Shown: positions 52,519-61,654, counted from the first letter of the stretch. The stretch is DNA of 64,000 nucleotides from Winogradskyella helgolandensis (GCF_013404085.1 NZ_JABFHO010000001.1:3919501-3983500), one strand, 5' to 3'. Notes: generated from the sequence alone by a model not told the origin. Translations and numbers: made by a program.

Positions 52519-53274
52519 TTATTCTAACCAATTTTTAAAGTCCTTTACACGTTCTCTTGCCACTATAATATCGTGATCGTTAAAACGGTTGAGTTTTATT
52601 TGAAGCCTTGAATTGGTATAGCTCACCATATCTTTTATCGCATTTATATTCACGTAGAATTTTCTACTTATCCGGAAGAACACATCCGGTTCTAATTCGG
52701 TTTCTAACTCATCTAAAGTCGCGTCTAAAAGATAATTTCGACCTTCAGATGTGTAGACATAAGTGCCTTTGTTTTCACTATAAATGCATTCGATGTCTTC
52801 AATATTTATAAGTTTAAGGTGCTGACCCACTTTTACTGAAAACCGTTTTTTGTATTCGCGTTCTATAGGATTTACCAGTAAATTTTTAATATCATTAAAA
52901 TCTAAAGTTACCGATTGATTTTGAGGTAATCTCCCTTTGTATTTTTCAACAGCCGTTTTTAAATCCTCATCATCAATGGGTTTTAATAAGTAATCGATAC
53001 TATTTAATTTGAAGGCTTTTAAGGCATATTCATCATAAGCGGTTGTAAAAATGACTGCTGATTTTATCTCAATCGCCTCAAAAATCTCAAAAGACAAACC
53101 GTCGCTTAGCTGAATGTCTAGAAAAATCAAATCGGGATGCTCATTGTTTCGAAACCACGCTATAGATTCCTCAACCGAATGCAACATCGTTTCAGCATTT
53201 AGATCTACAGCTTTTAGCATACGTTGTAATCGTCTTGCTGATGGTTTTTCGTCTTCTATTATGATTACATTCAT
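52519..53274 (-). CDS. LytTR-family response regulator
   Basis: 251 residues. Receiver domain with acidic pocket (EDE, residues 7-9) and phosphoacceptor Asp53 in LIFLDIQLSDG, followed by a LytTR DNA-binding domain (about 147-245; KRFSVKVGQHLKLINIEDIE, then GRNYLLDATLDELE). Its partner is the LytS-type kinase in the same gene cluster (54407-55756). The three 2TM-protein genes stand between them. It may regulate the 2TM genes or surface functions. Confidence 0.93.
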   Translation of the reverse strand: MNVIIIEDEKPSARRLQRMLKAVDLNAETMLHSVEESIAWFRNNEHPDLIFLDIQLSDGLSFEIFEAIEIKSAVIFTTAYDEYALKAFKLNSIDYLLKPIDDEDLKTAVEKYKGRLPQNQSVTLDFNDIKNLLVNPIEREYKKRFSVKVGQHLKLINIEDIECIYSENKGTYVYTSEGRNYLLDATLDELETELEPDVFFRISRKFYVNINAIKDMVSYTNSRLQIKLNRFNDHDIIVARERVKDFKNWLE

Positions 53275-53319
53275 GATTTTAAATTTATATAAAATGATTC
53301 CTTAATTTATAAATATATC

Positions 53320-53634
53320 TTATTCCCAAAAGGTGGTGTCTTCTTCCTTTTTCTCTAGAAATTGTTCTATTTTTTTCTCTTCCCAACGCTTATTAAACAT
53401 ACGTTTATCTTTAAAAACATTCAGTCCGTGGATAACAATAAAAATAGTCCAAGCCACTATTATACTCAAATTTAAGCTGATGATATTATTTTTATAAGGG
53501 CCAGCAACAATATAAAGATTATATAAAATAAGCCCTATACCAATGATATATCCTGCTAAGTGGATATAGAATATTTTAATTCTCCTCACCTTAGCTTTTG
53601 CTATTCTTAACTGTTCTTTTTCCTTGTTATTCAT
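53320..53634 (-). CDS. 2TM-domain protein
   Basis: 104 residues, two central membrane helices (FYIHLAGYIIGIGLILYNLYIV and IIVAWTIFIVIHGLNVF) between charged ends, with the 2TM signature (FYIHLAGY, then a G-L-x-F turn and RWEEKKIEQF near the C-terminus). Role unknown. Same strand as the response regulator and the other 2TM genes. It likely belongs to one membrane signalling cluster. Confidence 0.85.
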   Translation of the reverse strand: MNNKEKEQLRIAKAKVRRIKIFYIHLAGYIIGIGLILYNLYIVAGPYKNNIISLNLSIIVAWTIFIVIHGLNVFKDKRMFNKRWEEKKIEQFLEKKEEDTTFWE

Positions 53635-53724
53635 TTTCTATATTTTTCGCTTCCATCCTCACGCCCCACTTTCAACTCTTCACTATTACCCCTTCACTGT
53701 TAACTTTTCACTCTCAACTAAAAC

Positions 53725-54069
53725 CTATTCCCAATTCTCCTCTTCCTTTTCCATAAATTCTTGAATCTTTCGCTTTTCCCATTGCTTTCCAAAGAGGAAA
53801 TTAGTGCCAAATACGCCTAGAAAATGAAATGCTAATCCTATGCCCCAGAAAAAAGCCGTGGCATAGGGTCCAAAACCTGTAAACCCTTCTGAAGAATTAA
53901 CTCCGATCAGAATTATTAGAAACAAATTCACAATAACGTAAACCGCCAAATGCCAGTAAAAACCAACAATAGCATCTACCTTTTTCTTTGCTCTTAAATA
54001 GGCTTCTTCATTTCTAAAATCGGTAGATTCATTATGGTCTTCGTAAGATTCTATTTCAAACTTTTCCAT
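53725..54069 (-). CDS. 2TM-domain protein
   Basis: 114 residues. N-terminal acidic tail, then FYWHLAVYVIVNLFLIIL and FFWGIGLAFHFLGVFG helices and the basic/acidic ending QWEKRKIQEFMEKEEENWE. The start ATG overlaps the stop of the preceding 2TM gene by one base (TAATG), so translation is coupled. Function unknown; family defined by this two-helix module. Confidence 0.85.
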   Translation of the reverse strand: MEKFEIESYEDHNESTDFRNEEAYLRAKKKVDAIVGFYWHLAVYVIVNLFLIILIGVNSSEGFTGFGPYATAFFWGIGLAFHFLGVFGTNFLFGKQWEKRKIQEFMEKEEENWE

Positions 54070-54395
54070 TACTTATATTTTTTATTGTGTTCAAATTCTT
54101 CATTCATAAACTGCTGTATTTTTCGTTCCTCCCAATCATCGCCAACAATAAGTGGCAGTCCAAATACAGAAAACGCGTGTATAGCAATGACCAAGCCCCA
54201 AATTAACCAAGAAGCCATCGTAGAGAAGCTAAAAAAGGCCTCTTTAAATGTTCCTCCAATATTCATATGACTCATTACTTTTACTATAGTGATAATTGTA
54301 TTAATCATAAAATAAACACCTAAATGTGTGTAAAACCGTTTTAATTTTTCAACTTTATTCTTCGCTTTTCTAAAATTTGATTTATTACTGTCCAT
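54069..54395 (-). CDS. 2TM-domain protein
   Basis: 108 residues from the ATG at 54395, preferred to a TTG at 54416 that overlaps the kinase. Two helices (FYTHLGVYFMINTIITIV and WLIWGLVIAIHAFSVFG) and the ending DDWEERKIQQFM. Lies 11 bp after the kinase stop and overlaps the next 2TM gene by one base, giving a coupled kinase-2TM-2TM order. Confidence 0.83.
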   Translation of the reverse strand: MDSNKSNFRKAKNKVEKLKRFYTHLGVYFMINTIITIVKVMSHMNIGGTFKEAFFSFSTMASWLIWGLVIAIHAFSVFGLPLIVGDDWEERKIQQFMNEEFEHNKKYK

Positions 54396-54406
54396 AATCC
54401 AAGTGT

Positions 54407-55756
54407 TTAATTCCAACGTTTACGTTCATCTTCTTTACGCATGTACTCTTCAATTTTTCGTTTTTCCCATCCAGATCCTAGCGCTCCGTCATCTACAAAT
54501 ACTCTATACGCCTGAAAAGCCAAACTCAATCCCCAACCAAAGGCAGGAAACCAAAACCACTGAATGGTCATATAAGAATAATTATACCATATAAATACTA
54601 GAAATGGGATTACAAATACATAAGAAATTAAACTATAGTAAAAGGCTTTTAATTCCTCTACACGTTTACGTGCTCTTACATAATCGTCGTTAAGATGTTT
54701 AGGTGATTTTTGTATTGTTCTCATGATTGATACTTGTTTTGTGAGCATCGGAATTGCCACGGCAAAATCCTTTTCTCGTTGATTGATGTGTACTTTTTTA
54801 TTTGTAAGTAATTGGTACCGTTGTTTTATGTTTTCTAAACCAACTCCACTACTCTTCTTTACTATTTGTTTGGGTTGCAAATTATTCATTACGACCAAGT
54901 GATTACCATCCTCATATATTTTAACATGCAAGGGTTTACTCGATGTGACCATATTATGTTTTACTGCATTTTCTAACAACAATTGCAAAGATAAAGGCAC
55001 CACTTTACTTTCAGGATTTGAAGCCTGATCTGGTATCTCAAAAATGATACTGTCCTCAAATCGCATTTTTAATAGCGACATGTAGGTTCTGGCAAAATTC
55101 AATTCTTCGTCAACCGTTACTAGTTCTTTACTTTTCTGCTCTAAAACATAACGATACACTTTTGATAAAGACGTCGTGAATTTTTGAGCATTCTCAGGGT
55201 TTTCCTCAATTAAACTCGTCAACACATTCAAACTATTGAACAAAAAATGAGGATCTAACTGATTCTTTAAAGCATCAAACTTAGCACTTGCCGTACCTGC
55301 AATAACTTTTTGCTCCTTAATTTTATTCTTCTGATAGCGATTATAGAAATAAACCACATGAAAAACAGTGACAATACTTAATGTAATCCATACACCAAAC
55401 GAATAGGCTTTCCAAGTTTCATTTTGTATAAACTTAGTAAAGTCATTACTATAATAAAACACAGACGTTCCGGCTCGTAAAAGAAAAAGACCAACGAGAG
55501 TAATAAAGGTACTTCCAATGATACCAATAATGATGCGCTTTGCGTAATCTCCTTTTGTCCAAGTTCGCTTTTCCATATAATCGAAAAACGCCATATTAGA
55601 ATACCCTAAAACAAAGGCATATAATTGATAAAATCCGAATTGAACAGCAAAGTCATTAAAGGAATCATATTTAAAACCATCTGATAAAAGGTTCCCAATT
55701 ACAAATACCACACAGCCTATGGCGAATGTTAGAATTATTTTTTTTAATGACTTCAT
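54407..55756 (-). CDS. LytS-type histidine kinase with C-terminal 2TM domain
   Basis: 449 residues. N-terminal membrane segments (about 1-130), then a His_kinase domain with KNQLDPHFLFNSLNVLTSLI (phospho-His around 192), the asparagine box LLLENAVKHNMV and GVGLENIKQRY. After about residue 345, a 2TM module is fused (FYYSLISYVFVIPFLVFIWY, then GWGLSLAFQAYRVF and GWEKRKIEEYMRK). The fusion links the kinase to the free 2TM proteins downstream. It likely senses an envelope signal and phosphorylates the LytTR regulator. Confidence 0.9.
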   Translation of the reverse strand: MKSLKKIILTFAIGCVVFVIGNLLSDGFKYDSFNDFAVQFGFYQLYAFVLGYSNMAFFDYMEKRTWTKGDYAKRIIIGIIGSTFITLVGLFLLRAGTSVFYYSNDFTKFIQNETWKAYSFGVWITLSIVTVFHVVYFYNRYQKNKIKEQKVIAGTASAKFDALKNQLDPHFLFNSLNVLTSLIEENPENAQKFTTSLSKVYRYVLEQKSKELVTVDEELNFARTYMSLLKMRFEDSIIFEIPDQASNPESKVVPLSLQLLLENAVKHNMVTSSKPLHVKIYEDGNHLVVMNNLQPKQIVKKSSGVGLENIKQRYQLLTNKKVHINQREKDFAVAIPMLTKQVSIMRTIQKSPKHLNDDYVRARKRVEELKAFYYSLISYVFVIPFLVFIWYNYSYMTIQWFWFPAFGWGLSLAFQAYRVFVDDGALGSGWEKRKIEEYMRKEDERKRWN

Positions 55757-55767
55757 ATAATTTATTA

Positions 55768-56391
55768 TTAAGCTTTACAATCTTTTGCTACGGCTACAGC
55801 ACGTTCTTTTCCCCAATTAGGGTGCAATTCGCTCTCTGCTTTAAAGGTATTAAAAAGTTTTACGGATGCTTCAATCTCTTTACAATAAGGCGTGGTGTCT
55901 TTTCCAAAATACTTGGCACTTCCCATTGCCCATTCTGCTTTACACAAAGCTGCTCTTGGATTTTTTGGATCTAAAGCCACTGCTTTTTCATACAACTCTG
56001 CTATTTTTCCACTATATTTCATACCGTAGGTCATACCATCAAAAGCCACCCAATTAGTATAAACTTGTGACTGCATTACTAGCAATTCTACGTTATTTTC
56101 ACTTTTTAATAGCGCCTCATCTAAATGCAGCTGGGCTTTGTCTAGTTGCGCTTTTAAAATGGTGACATCTTTTTCTGTCCAGCTTTTTAAACTGTTAATC
56201 TGAGCAATATAATAATTGGGCAACCATTCTTTAGGTTCGGCTTTTGCAATGCGCTCAAACATATTTTCAGCTTCGTCGGTTTTGTCTGCTTGCCAAAGTT
56301 CAAAGGCTTTTATCATGCCTTTTTCGAAATTGGTTTGGGCTTGTGTTACTGATGTAACAACAAGAAATGTAATAAGGATTAGATATTTCAT
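55768..56391 (-). CDS. Secreted TPR-like protein
   Basis: 207 residues with a signal peptide (ends near VTQAQ). TPR-like helical repeats occur: AFELWQADKTDEAENMFERIA, LYEKAVALDPKNPRAALCKAEW. Contains a few Cys (for example ALCKAEW). Function unknown; possibly a protein-interaction partner at the envelope. It lies 11 bp before the kinase gene on the same strand and may be co-transcribed with it. Confidence 0.72.
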   Translation of the reverse strand: MKYLILITFLVVTSVTQAQTNFEKGMIKAFELWQADKTDEAENMFERIAKAEPKEWLPNYYIAQINSLKSWTEKDVTILKAQLDKAQLHLDEALLKSENNVELLVMQSQVYTNWVAFDGMTYGMKYSGKIAELYEKAVALDPKNPRAALCKAEWAMGSAKYFGKDTTPYCKEIEASVKLFNTFKAESELHPNWGKERAVAVAKDCKA

Positions 56392-56406
56392 GAGATAGTT
56401 TTATAA

Positions 56407-56829
56407 TTACAATGTTATTTTAATGGCTTTATCTGCTTTAATTTCAAATTTAGCGTCCTTCCATTTTGGTGGTCCCATAAAACCAGTAGCTCCATTTGAG
56501 CAGCCATAATCTTCTTTGGGAATATGCATAAAATTAGTATCCATTTTTCCATTATCATTTTCATCATGAAAAACGGAAACTGCATAAATACCCCCAGGAA
56601 TCCCTTCAAAAGTTACTGTGCAACGTTTATTTTCAATAGCACTTATATGGCCTTTATAGTTTTCCTTTAAAAATCCTGTTTCAGTATTATAAAGGGCAAT
56701 AAACATTTTACCATCGTTGCTATCGGCTTCAACAACTGTTACAGTTAGCGTATAATTTTCTTGTGCTTCTAACTGAAAACTAAATAAACTAATAACAGAA
56801 ATAATGATGATTTTTAAGAGTATATTCAT
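56407..56829 (-). CDS. DUF2141 family secreted protein
   Basis: 140 residues from the ATG at 56829. Signal peptide (ends LEAQ), then TLTVTVVEADSNDGKMFIALYN, a VSVFHDENDNGKMDTNFMHIP segment and GFMGPPKWKDAKFEIKAD. These match the DUF2141 beta-rich pattern (H-D-x-N-x-N-G-K-x-D-x-N). Role unknown, likely periplasmic. Just upstream of the TPR-like gene, 15 bp between them, so a common transcript is probable. Confidence 0.87.
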   Translation of the reverse strand: MNILLKIIIISVISLFSFQLEAQENYTLTVTVVEADSNDGKMFIALYNTETGFLKENYKGHISAIENKRCTVTFEGIPGGIYAVSVFHDENDNGKMDTNFMHIPKEDYGCSNGATGFMGPPKWKDAKFEIKADKAIKITL

Positions 56830-57009
56830 GATGAGTGGTTTTGTTTGATACAAATATCGAACACAAGTTCTGGTTTTAAAAACTGAAATAACCGAAATGT
56901 TATTTTTTAATGACGAATTGTAATTTTTTAAAATTCATCCTAAAAAACAGTAACTTACAGAAGTATTTACATACTAATATGTTACAATCACGCTTAAAAC
57001 CAATCAAAA

Positions 57010-58821
57010 ATGAAAACTCGAATACTTATTATGGCGTTAACACTAGTTTCAACTATAGTGTTTTCACAAACCGACAAGCGCCTTAAAGGCATAGAAAAAC
57101 AATTTAATGCCGTTTTAGAAAGCACAAAAGCACCAGGATTTGCTGTAGCAATAGTAGAAGGAGACAAAATTATTTACGCCAAAGGTTTTGGTTATGCCGA
57201 TTATGAAAATAAAATTCCTGCCAATGCCAACACGCTTTTTGCTATTGGTTCTAGTACCAAAGCATTCACGTCTGCGCTTTTAGGGTTGCATCGTGATGAC
57301 GACAAGCTGACATTTGATGATCGTCCGAGGAAACATATTCCGGAATTAGAATTTTTTAATGACGATATGAACAATAACATTATCATCAAAGATTTAATGC
57401 GTCATAGCACAGGTTTACCAAGGCACGACGGCTCTTGGTATTTTTTCCCAAGTCATAGTAAGGATAGTTTAGTCGCAAAACTAAAATATCACGAACCTTT
57501 TACTGGAGTACGCCAACAATGGTATTATAACAATTTTGGATTTTTATTACAAGGCGTAATTACCGAAAGAATCACAGGAAACACTTGGGAAGAAAATATT
57601 GAAACCAAATTCTTTAAACCCTTGGGTATGGACCGTTCTAAAACCACAATCGCTGGCATGAAATCGAGTGCTAACGCCGCTTTAGGTTATGAATTAAATA
57701 GCGATAGAACTATTACAAAAATGGATTATTACGATATTGCTGGAATGTCACCTGCAGGAAGTATCAACAGTAGTGTTAATGATATGAGTAAATGGTTAAT
57801 CACTTGGATTAACGACGGAAAATATAAAGATGAGCAAATTATACCCGAAAACTATGTAAAAGAAGCCATGAGTTCTCAAATGGTGGTTGCTGCAGGATTT
57901 CCTTCCAAGGAATTACCAGATGCGCAATTCGCCAACTACGGTTATGGTTGGTTTTTACATTCATACAAAGGTCATTATATGGTAGAACATGGTGGTAATA
58001 TTGATGGTTTTTCGGCTAGTGTGGCATTATATCCATCAGACAGTTTAGGCATTGTGGTTTTAGCCAATCAAAACGGTTCTCAGGTCCCTAAACTTATTAG
58101 AAATATTGCAGCAGACTATATGCTAAAAGTAAACAAAACAGAATGGGCAAAAAAGCATAAAGAAGATTTAGAAAAATCTTTAGAAGCCATGAAAGAAGCT
58201 AAAGATGACATCGGAACTTCTAATGTAAAAAACACTAGGCCTTCACATACTAAATTAGATTATACAGGTACCTATGAACAGAAAGGTTACGGTAAGTTTG
58301 AAATTACATTAGAAAACGATTCTCTATTTACAGAACTCAACGGATTAAAACAATACTTACATCATTATCATTATGACACCTTTGAATTTATAGATGTAAA
58401 AAACGGAAAAATAGATACCACAGAAATTGGAAATGCTTTAAAACTAAACTTTAGCACCAATGTTGCAGGAGACATTGACTATGGACGTATAGATATTGAA
58501 GGTATAGTAGATCCTATTGCTTTTAAGCATACACCAAACACCATAGATGTTGACGCTAAAACTTTAGAACAGTATGTTGGAGAATATGATTTAATGGGAA
58601 CAGAAATCAAAGCCTACATTAAAGATAAAAATGTTCTTTATGTTTTTGTACCTGGACAACCAGAATATGCCTTAATCCCAACGGCAGCACATAAATTTAA
58701 TTTTAAAACGTTAGAAGGCTTTAAAATTGAATTCATTGAAAGTGACGACAAAAGTATTAATGAAGTAAAGTTTATTCAGCCAAATGGAACTTTTGTGGCA
58801 AAACGAAAAATTGAAGACTAA
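57010..58821 (+). CDS. Secreted serine hydrolase (class C beta-lactamase fold) with C-terminal extension
   Basis: 603 residues. Signal peptide, then FAVAIVEGDKIIYAKGFGYADYE, the nucleophile motif GSSTKAFTS (SxxK), HSTGLP, the YNN motif in WYYNNFGFLLQG and the HGG motif (VEHGGNIDGF). After residue ~380 a beta-rich extension of the DUF3471 type follows (TGTYEQKGYGKFEITLEN, then VGEYDLMGTEIKAYIK). Likely a periplasmic peptidase or esterase. Different from the cassette hydrolase at 37307, which lacks this extension. Confidence 0.9.
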   Translation: MKTRILIMALTLVSTIVFSQTDKRLKGIEKQFNAVLESTKAPGFAVAIVEGDKIIYAKGFGYADYENKIPANANTLFAIGSSTKAFTSALLGLHRDDDKLTFDDRPRKHIPELEFFNDDMNNNIIIKDLMRHSTGLPRHDGSWYFFPSHSKDSLVAKLKYHEPFTGVRQQWYYNNFGFLLQGVITERITGNTWEENIETKFFKPLGMDRSKTTIAGMKSSANAALGYELNSDRTITKMDYYDIAGMSPAGSINSSVNDMSKWLITWINDGKYKDEQIIPENYVKEAMSSQMVVAAGFPSKELPDAQFANYGYGWFLHSYKGHYMVEHGGNIDGFSASVALYPSDSLGIVVLANQNGSQVPKLIRNIAADYMLKVNKTEWAKKHKEDLEKSLEAMKEAKDDIGTSNVKNTRPSHTKLDYTGTYEQKGYGKFEITLENDSLFTELNGLKQYLHHYHYDTFEFIDVKNGKIDTTEIGNALKLNFSTNVAGDIDYGRIDIEGIVDPIAFKHTPNTIDVDAKTLEQYVGEYDLMGTEIKAYIKDKNVLYVFVPGQPEYALIPTAAHKFNFKTLEGFKIEFIESDDKSINEVKFIQPNGTFVAKRKIED

Positions 58822-58863
58822 AAAAAGTAATGCTTTATTGAAAAAATAAATTAATATAAAACC

Positions 58864-58898
58864 TCCTCTTATTCTTAGAGTTAAAGTGGATAAGAGGA
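58864..58898. repeat. Inverted repeat upstream of the TetR gene
   Basis: TCCTCTTA (58864-58871) and TAAGAGGA (58891-58898) are exact complements across 19 bases. No T-run follows, so it is not a typical terminator. Role unknown. Confidence 0.35.
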
Positions 58899-58998
58899 TA
58901 TATTATACCAAATAAAATATCATTAATGAATTGAATGCCATCAGCATTAAATCAAACTAGATATAAAAACCAACAACAATATTTCTTTTAATAAAAAA

Positions 58999-59012
58999 CA
59001 TACCAACTAGAC
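58999..59012. promoter_or_regulatory. Candidate TetR operator at its own promoter
   Basis: CATACCAACTAGAC lies just before the TATATTTG promoter box, where a repressor would block the polymerase. A related CATACCAATAAG sequence lies at 59657-59668 before doxX. It resembles one half of TetR-type palindromes (ATACCAACTAG...), but the second half is degenerate. Confidence 0.45.
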
Positions 59013-59019
59013 TTTTTTA

Positions 59020-59027
59020 TATATTTG
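59020..59027 (+). promoter_or_regulatory. -7 promoter box of the TetR operon
   Basis: TATATTTG, an exact TAnnTTTG match. It ends only 5 bp before the ATG at 59032, so the transcript is probably leaderless or nearly so. Confidence 0.5.
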
Positions 59028-59031
59028 TAAT

Positions 59032-59634
59032 ATGCAGCAAGAATTAAAATCCGAAATCACAAAACAGCACATTATACATGAAGCGTTTCATCTGTTTTAT
59101 AAAAACGGATTTAAATCAACAAGCGTAAATGATGTGATGAAGGCTACAAAAATGACTAAAGGCGCATTTTATCATCACTACAAAAGCAAACATCAACTTG
59201 GGTTAGAAGTCATTAAATTAAAAGTTCAGAAACGTGTTTATGACGGTATGATTCTACCTTTAAGTGAGCCTGGTAATGCCATGGAAATTTTAGAAAACAC
59301 CTTTTTAAACAGAATTAAATCCTTTCCGCTTTACGATAAAGAACATGGTTGTCCAATGAATAACTTTATTAATGAAATTGGCAATTATGAAACTAGCTAC
59401 CAATTAGCTTTAAAAAATATTGTAGAAAACTGGAAAGCAGCACTCATCACACTTATTGAAAAAGGTAAAACCCAAAACACTATAAAAAAGGAAATCTCAA
59501 GTGAAGCCGTAGCTATTTATTTAATTAGTGCTTTTGAAGGCGTTAGAGGACTTCGGAAGTTATATGATAATGATGTGATTTTAGATCATTATGTTTCTGG
59601 CTTATCCGTTTACTTGAATCAATTAAAGTTATAA
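59032..59634 (+). CDS. TetR/AcrR-family transcriptional regulator
   Basis: 200 residues. N-terminal HTH: HIIHEAFHLFYKNGFKSTSVNDVMKATKMTKGAFYHHYKSKHQL, the standard TetR fold. The C-terminal ~140 residues form the ligand-binding dimer domain (CPMNNFINEIGNYE). It probably represses itself and the doxX and SDR genes behind it. Promoter box and candidate operator stand directly before its ATG. Confidence 0.94.
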   Translation: MQQELKSEITKQHIIHEAFHLFYKNGFKSTSVNDVMKATKMTKGAFYHHYKSKHQLGLEVIKLKVQKRVYDGMILPLSEPGNAMEILENTFLNRIKSFPLYDKEHGCPMNNFINEIGNYETSYQLALKNIVENWKAALITLIEKGKTQNTIKKEISSEAVAIYLISAFEGVRGLRKLYDNDVILDHYVSGLSVYLNQLKL

Positions 59635-59656
59635 TTTTTTTAAACAAAAAAAAACA

Positions 59657-59672
59657 CATACCAATAAGAATG
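59657..59672. promoter_or_regulatory. Second candidate TetR operator before doxX
   Basis: CATACCAATAAGAATG between the TetR stop and the doxX ATG, sharing CATACCAA with the site before the TetR gene. It is partly palindromic (CAT...ATG). It could let the regulator control an internal promoter. Confidence 0.35.
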
Positions 59673-59699
59673 TTTTATAATTAACAACAACTAAGCTAT

Positions 59700-60101
59700 A
59701 TGAAATTAAACACTCTAGATAATAAAACCCTCGCTATACATTTATTCCGTATATCCTTTGGCATCAACTACTTTTTTCATGGACTGGTAAGAATGCCTAA
59801 TTTAGACAAGTTTGTTACAGGCATGCAAAACACATTTCAGGATACCTTATTACCTGAAGTTCTCGTCACACCTATGGCTTATACCATTCCGTTTGCCGAA
59901 ATGATTATTGGTATTCTATTACTTTTAAATAAATACACCAGACCTACATTATTAGCCACGTTTATACTCATGAATATATTGGTCATTGGAAGTTCTTTTG
60001 CACAAAAATGGGATCTTGTAGGATTACAATCAACCTATATTGGTTTTCTATTTTTACTACTCTACTTTATGAATGATGATAAAAACACAACTAAAAAATA
60101 A
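59700..60101 (+). CDS. DoxX-family membrane protein
   Basis: 133 residues with four membrane helices. FRISFGINYFFHGLVRMPNLDKF and ITIPFAEMIIGILLLLN-like segments (AYTIPFAEMIIGILLLLNKYTRP) fit the DoxX/DoxD family. Members sit in the inner membrane and are linked to redox or stress functions. Operon with the TetR regulator and an SDR enzyme, so a detoxification role is inferred. Confidence 0.88.
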   Translation: MKLNTLDNKTLAIHLFRISFGINYFFHGLVRMPNLDKFVTGMQNTFQDTLLPEVLVTPMAYTIPFAEMIIGILLLLNKYTRPTLLATFILMNILVIGSSFAQKWDLVGLQSTYIGFLFLLLYFMNDDKNTTKK

Positions 60102-60106
60102 AATAT

Positions 60107-60841
60107 ATGAAACTGCACAACAAAGTCATTATAATCACCGGATCATCAAAAGGAATAGGACAAGAAATTGCCTTTCTCTTAGCTGAAAATGGTGCCAAAG
60201 TCATTGTCAACCATTCTAATAGTGAAAGTGAAGCAAATAAAACCGTAGAGCAAATCACTAAAAATGGTGGTACAGCATTAGCAATTAAGGCTGATGTTAG
60301 TCAAAAGGATGAAGTCACCAATCTATTTGATAAAACAATAGAAGCTTTTGGTAAAGTAGATGTCCTCATAAATAATGCCGGCATTATGTATAATAAATTT
60401 TTAAAGGATAACACTCAAGACGAATTTACGAAGTTATTTGATGTCAATGTCAGAGGTATTTTTAATACACTTCAAGAGGCAGACAGCAAACTAGCGGACA
60501 ACGGCATTATTATTAACTTTTCCTCAAGTACAGCCAAATTAATGTTTCCTAAATATGCTTTATATTCAGCCACAAAAGCGGCTGTAGAGCAAATAACGAA
60601 AGTTTTTTCTAAGGAAATAGGAAGAGGTATTTCTGTGAACGCAATTGCGCCAGGAGCAACAGCTACAGAGTTATTTTTAAATGGAAAATCACAGGAAACA
60701 ATTGATAAGTTGAGTTCTATGAACGCCTTTAACCGATTAGCAGAACCAATTGATATTGCAAGAGTGGTTTTGTTCTTAGCGAGTGATGATTCAAAATGGA
60801 TTTCAGGTCAAGTTATAGGAGCAAATGGTGCTTTAGTTTAG
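60107..60841 (+). CDS. Short-chain dehydrogenase/reductase (SDR)
   Basis: 244 residues. Cofactor motif TGSSKGIGQEIA (TGxxxGIG, residues 10-17 region), LINNAGIM, the catalytic Ser in IINFSSSTAKL and Y-x-x-x-K in YSATKAAVE, and the family end SGQVIGANGALV. Probably NADP-dependent, similar to FabG-like reductases. Placed 5 bp after doxX. Substrate unknown, likely an electrophile or quinone-like compound given the TetR context. Confidence 0.94.
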   Translation: MKLHNKVIIITGSSKGIGQEIAFLLAENGAKVIVNHSNSESEANKTVEQITKNGGTALAIKADVSQKDEVTNLFDKTIEAFGKVDVLINNAGIMYNKFLKDNTQDEFTKLFDVNVRGIFNTLQEADSKLADNGIIINFSSSTAKLMFPKYALYSATKAAVEQITKVFSKEIGRGISVNAIAPGATATELFLNGKSQETIDKLSSMNAFNRLAEPIDIARVVLFLASDDSKWISGQVIGANGALV

Positions 60842-60892
60842 TCACAAGCACATAATTACGTCAATGTCCAATCTCTAAAATAATTATAAACA

Positions 60893-60927
60893 AAAAAAAG
60901 ACCATCCTTTACAGATGGTCTTTTTTT
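60893..60927. terminator. Bidirectional terminator between SDR and ndk
   Basis: GACCATC (60900-60906) pairs with GATGGTC (60914-60920), extended by A/T runs to 14 bp on each side, between the convergent SDR and ndk genes. Confidence 0.85.
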
Positions 60928-60949
60928 ATTTATAATATACTGTTTGAGT

Positions 60950-61369
60950 TTAAAACATATCTCTTCCAGCAAAATGGAAAGCGCTTTCAATAGCTGCATT
61001 CTCATCACTATCACTTCCATGAACTGCATTTTCTCCAATTGAAGCTGCAAACATTTTACGGATAGTACCTTCCGCTGCATCAGCAGGATTAGTTGCACCA
61101 ATTAAAGTTCTAAAATCTTCAACTGCATTTTCTTTTTCTAAAACAGCTGCTACAATAGGACCACGAGTCATATATTCTACTAACTCTCCAAAAAATGGAC
61201 GTTCGTTGTGTATTGCATAAAATTCCTCAGCATCTGCTGAAGTCATTTGTGTTAATTTCATTGCTACAATTCTAAATCCTGAAGCTGAAATCTTTTCTAA
61301 TATTGCGCCAATGTGTCCTTTTTCAACAGCATCAGGCTTTAACATTGTAAATGTTCTGTTAGTTGCCAT
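60950..61369 (-). CDS. ndk: Nucleoside diphosphate kinase
   Basis: 139 residues. Begins [20 protein letters not shown] and contains the phospho-His motif [15 protein letters not shown]. Transfers the terminal phosphate between nucleoside triphosphates and diphosphates in the cytoplasm. Length is normal for the family. A clear promoter (TAnnTTTG, minus strand) lies upstream and a terminator downstream, so it is a single-gene transcript. Confidence 0.97.
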   Translation of the reverse strand: MATNRTFTMLKPDAVEKGHIGAILEKISASGFRIVAMKLTQMTSADAEEFYAIHNERPFFGELVEYMTRGPIVAAVLEKENAVEDFRTLIGATNPADAAEGTIRKMFAASIGENAVHGSDSDENAAIESAFHFAGRDMF

Positions 61370-61390
61370 GTATTTTTTTTAAATGAGGTG

Positions 61391-61420
61391 CAAAAGTAAT
61401 ATATTTCTTTAATTAATCAA
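61391..61420 (-). promoter_or_regulatory. ndk promoter
   Basis: The minus strand reads TACTTTTG at 61391-61398 with TTG at 61418-61420 about 19 bp upstream, the standard Bacteroidota -33/-7 layout. The leader to the ndk ATG is about 20 bp. Confidence 0.65.
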
Positions 61421-61654
61421 GTCCCGATTTTATTAAATTAATGTTACCAAAATAAGCGCATGAATATCTCATTTTCAATAAAAAATCATCTCATTTATGT
61501 CTAAAGCTTCAAGCCTCAGTTTGAGTAAAATTCCTTTTTCTTTAATATTTTAGTAAGAACCATTACGTAATAACAGTGTTGATTCCTAATTTCTCAAGAG
61601 TCACAAGAATTATAATTTCATATTAAAAGCAGTCTTCAAAATATCTAAAAAACG
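61421..61654. other. Gene-free stretch between divergent ndk and nrnA
   Basis: No open reading frame of note. It carries the upstream regions of the two divergent genes. Confidence 0.45.

Noticed and set aside
58864..58898. TCCTCTTA/TAAGAGGA inverted repeat as terminator of the serine hydrolase gene
   Set aside because: The loop is 19 bases and no T-run follows, so terminator function is not supported.
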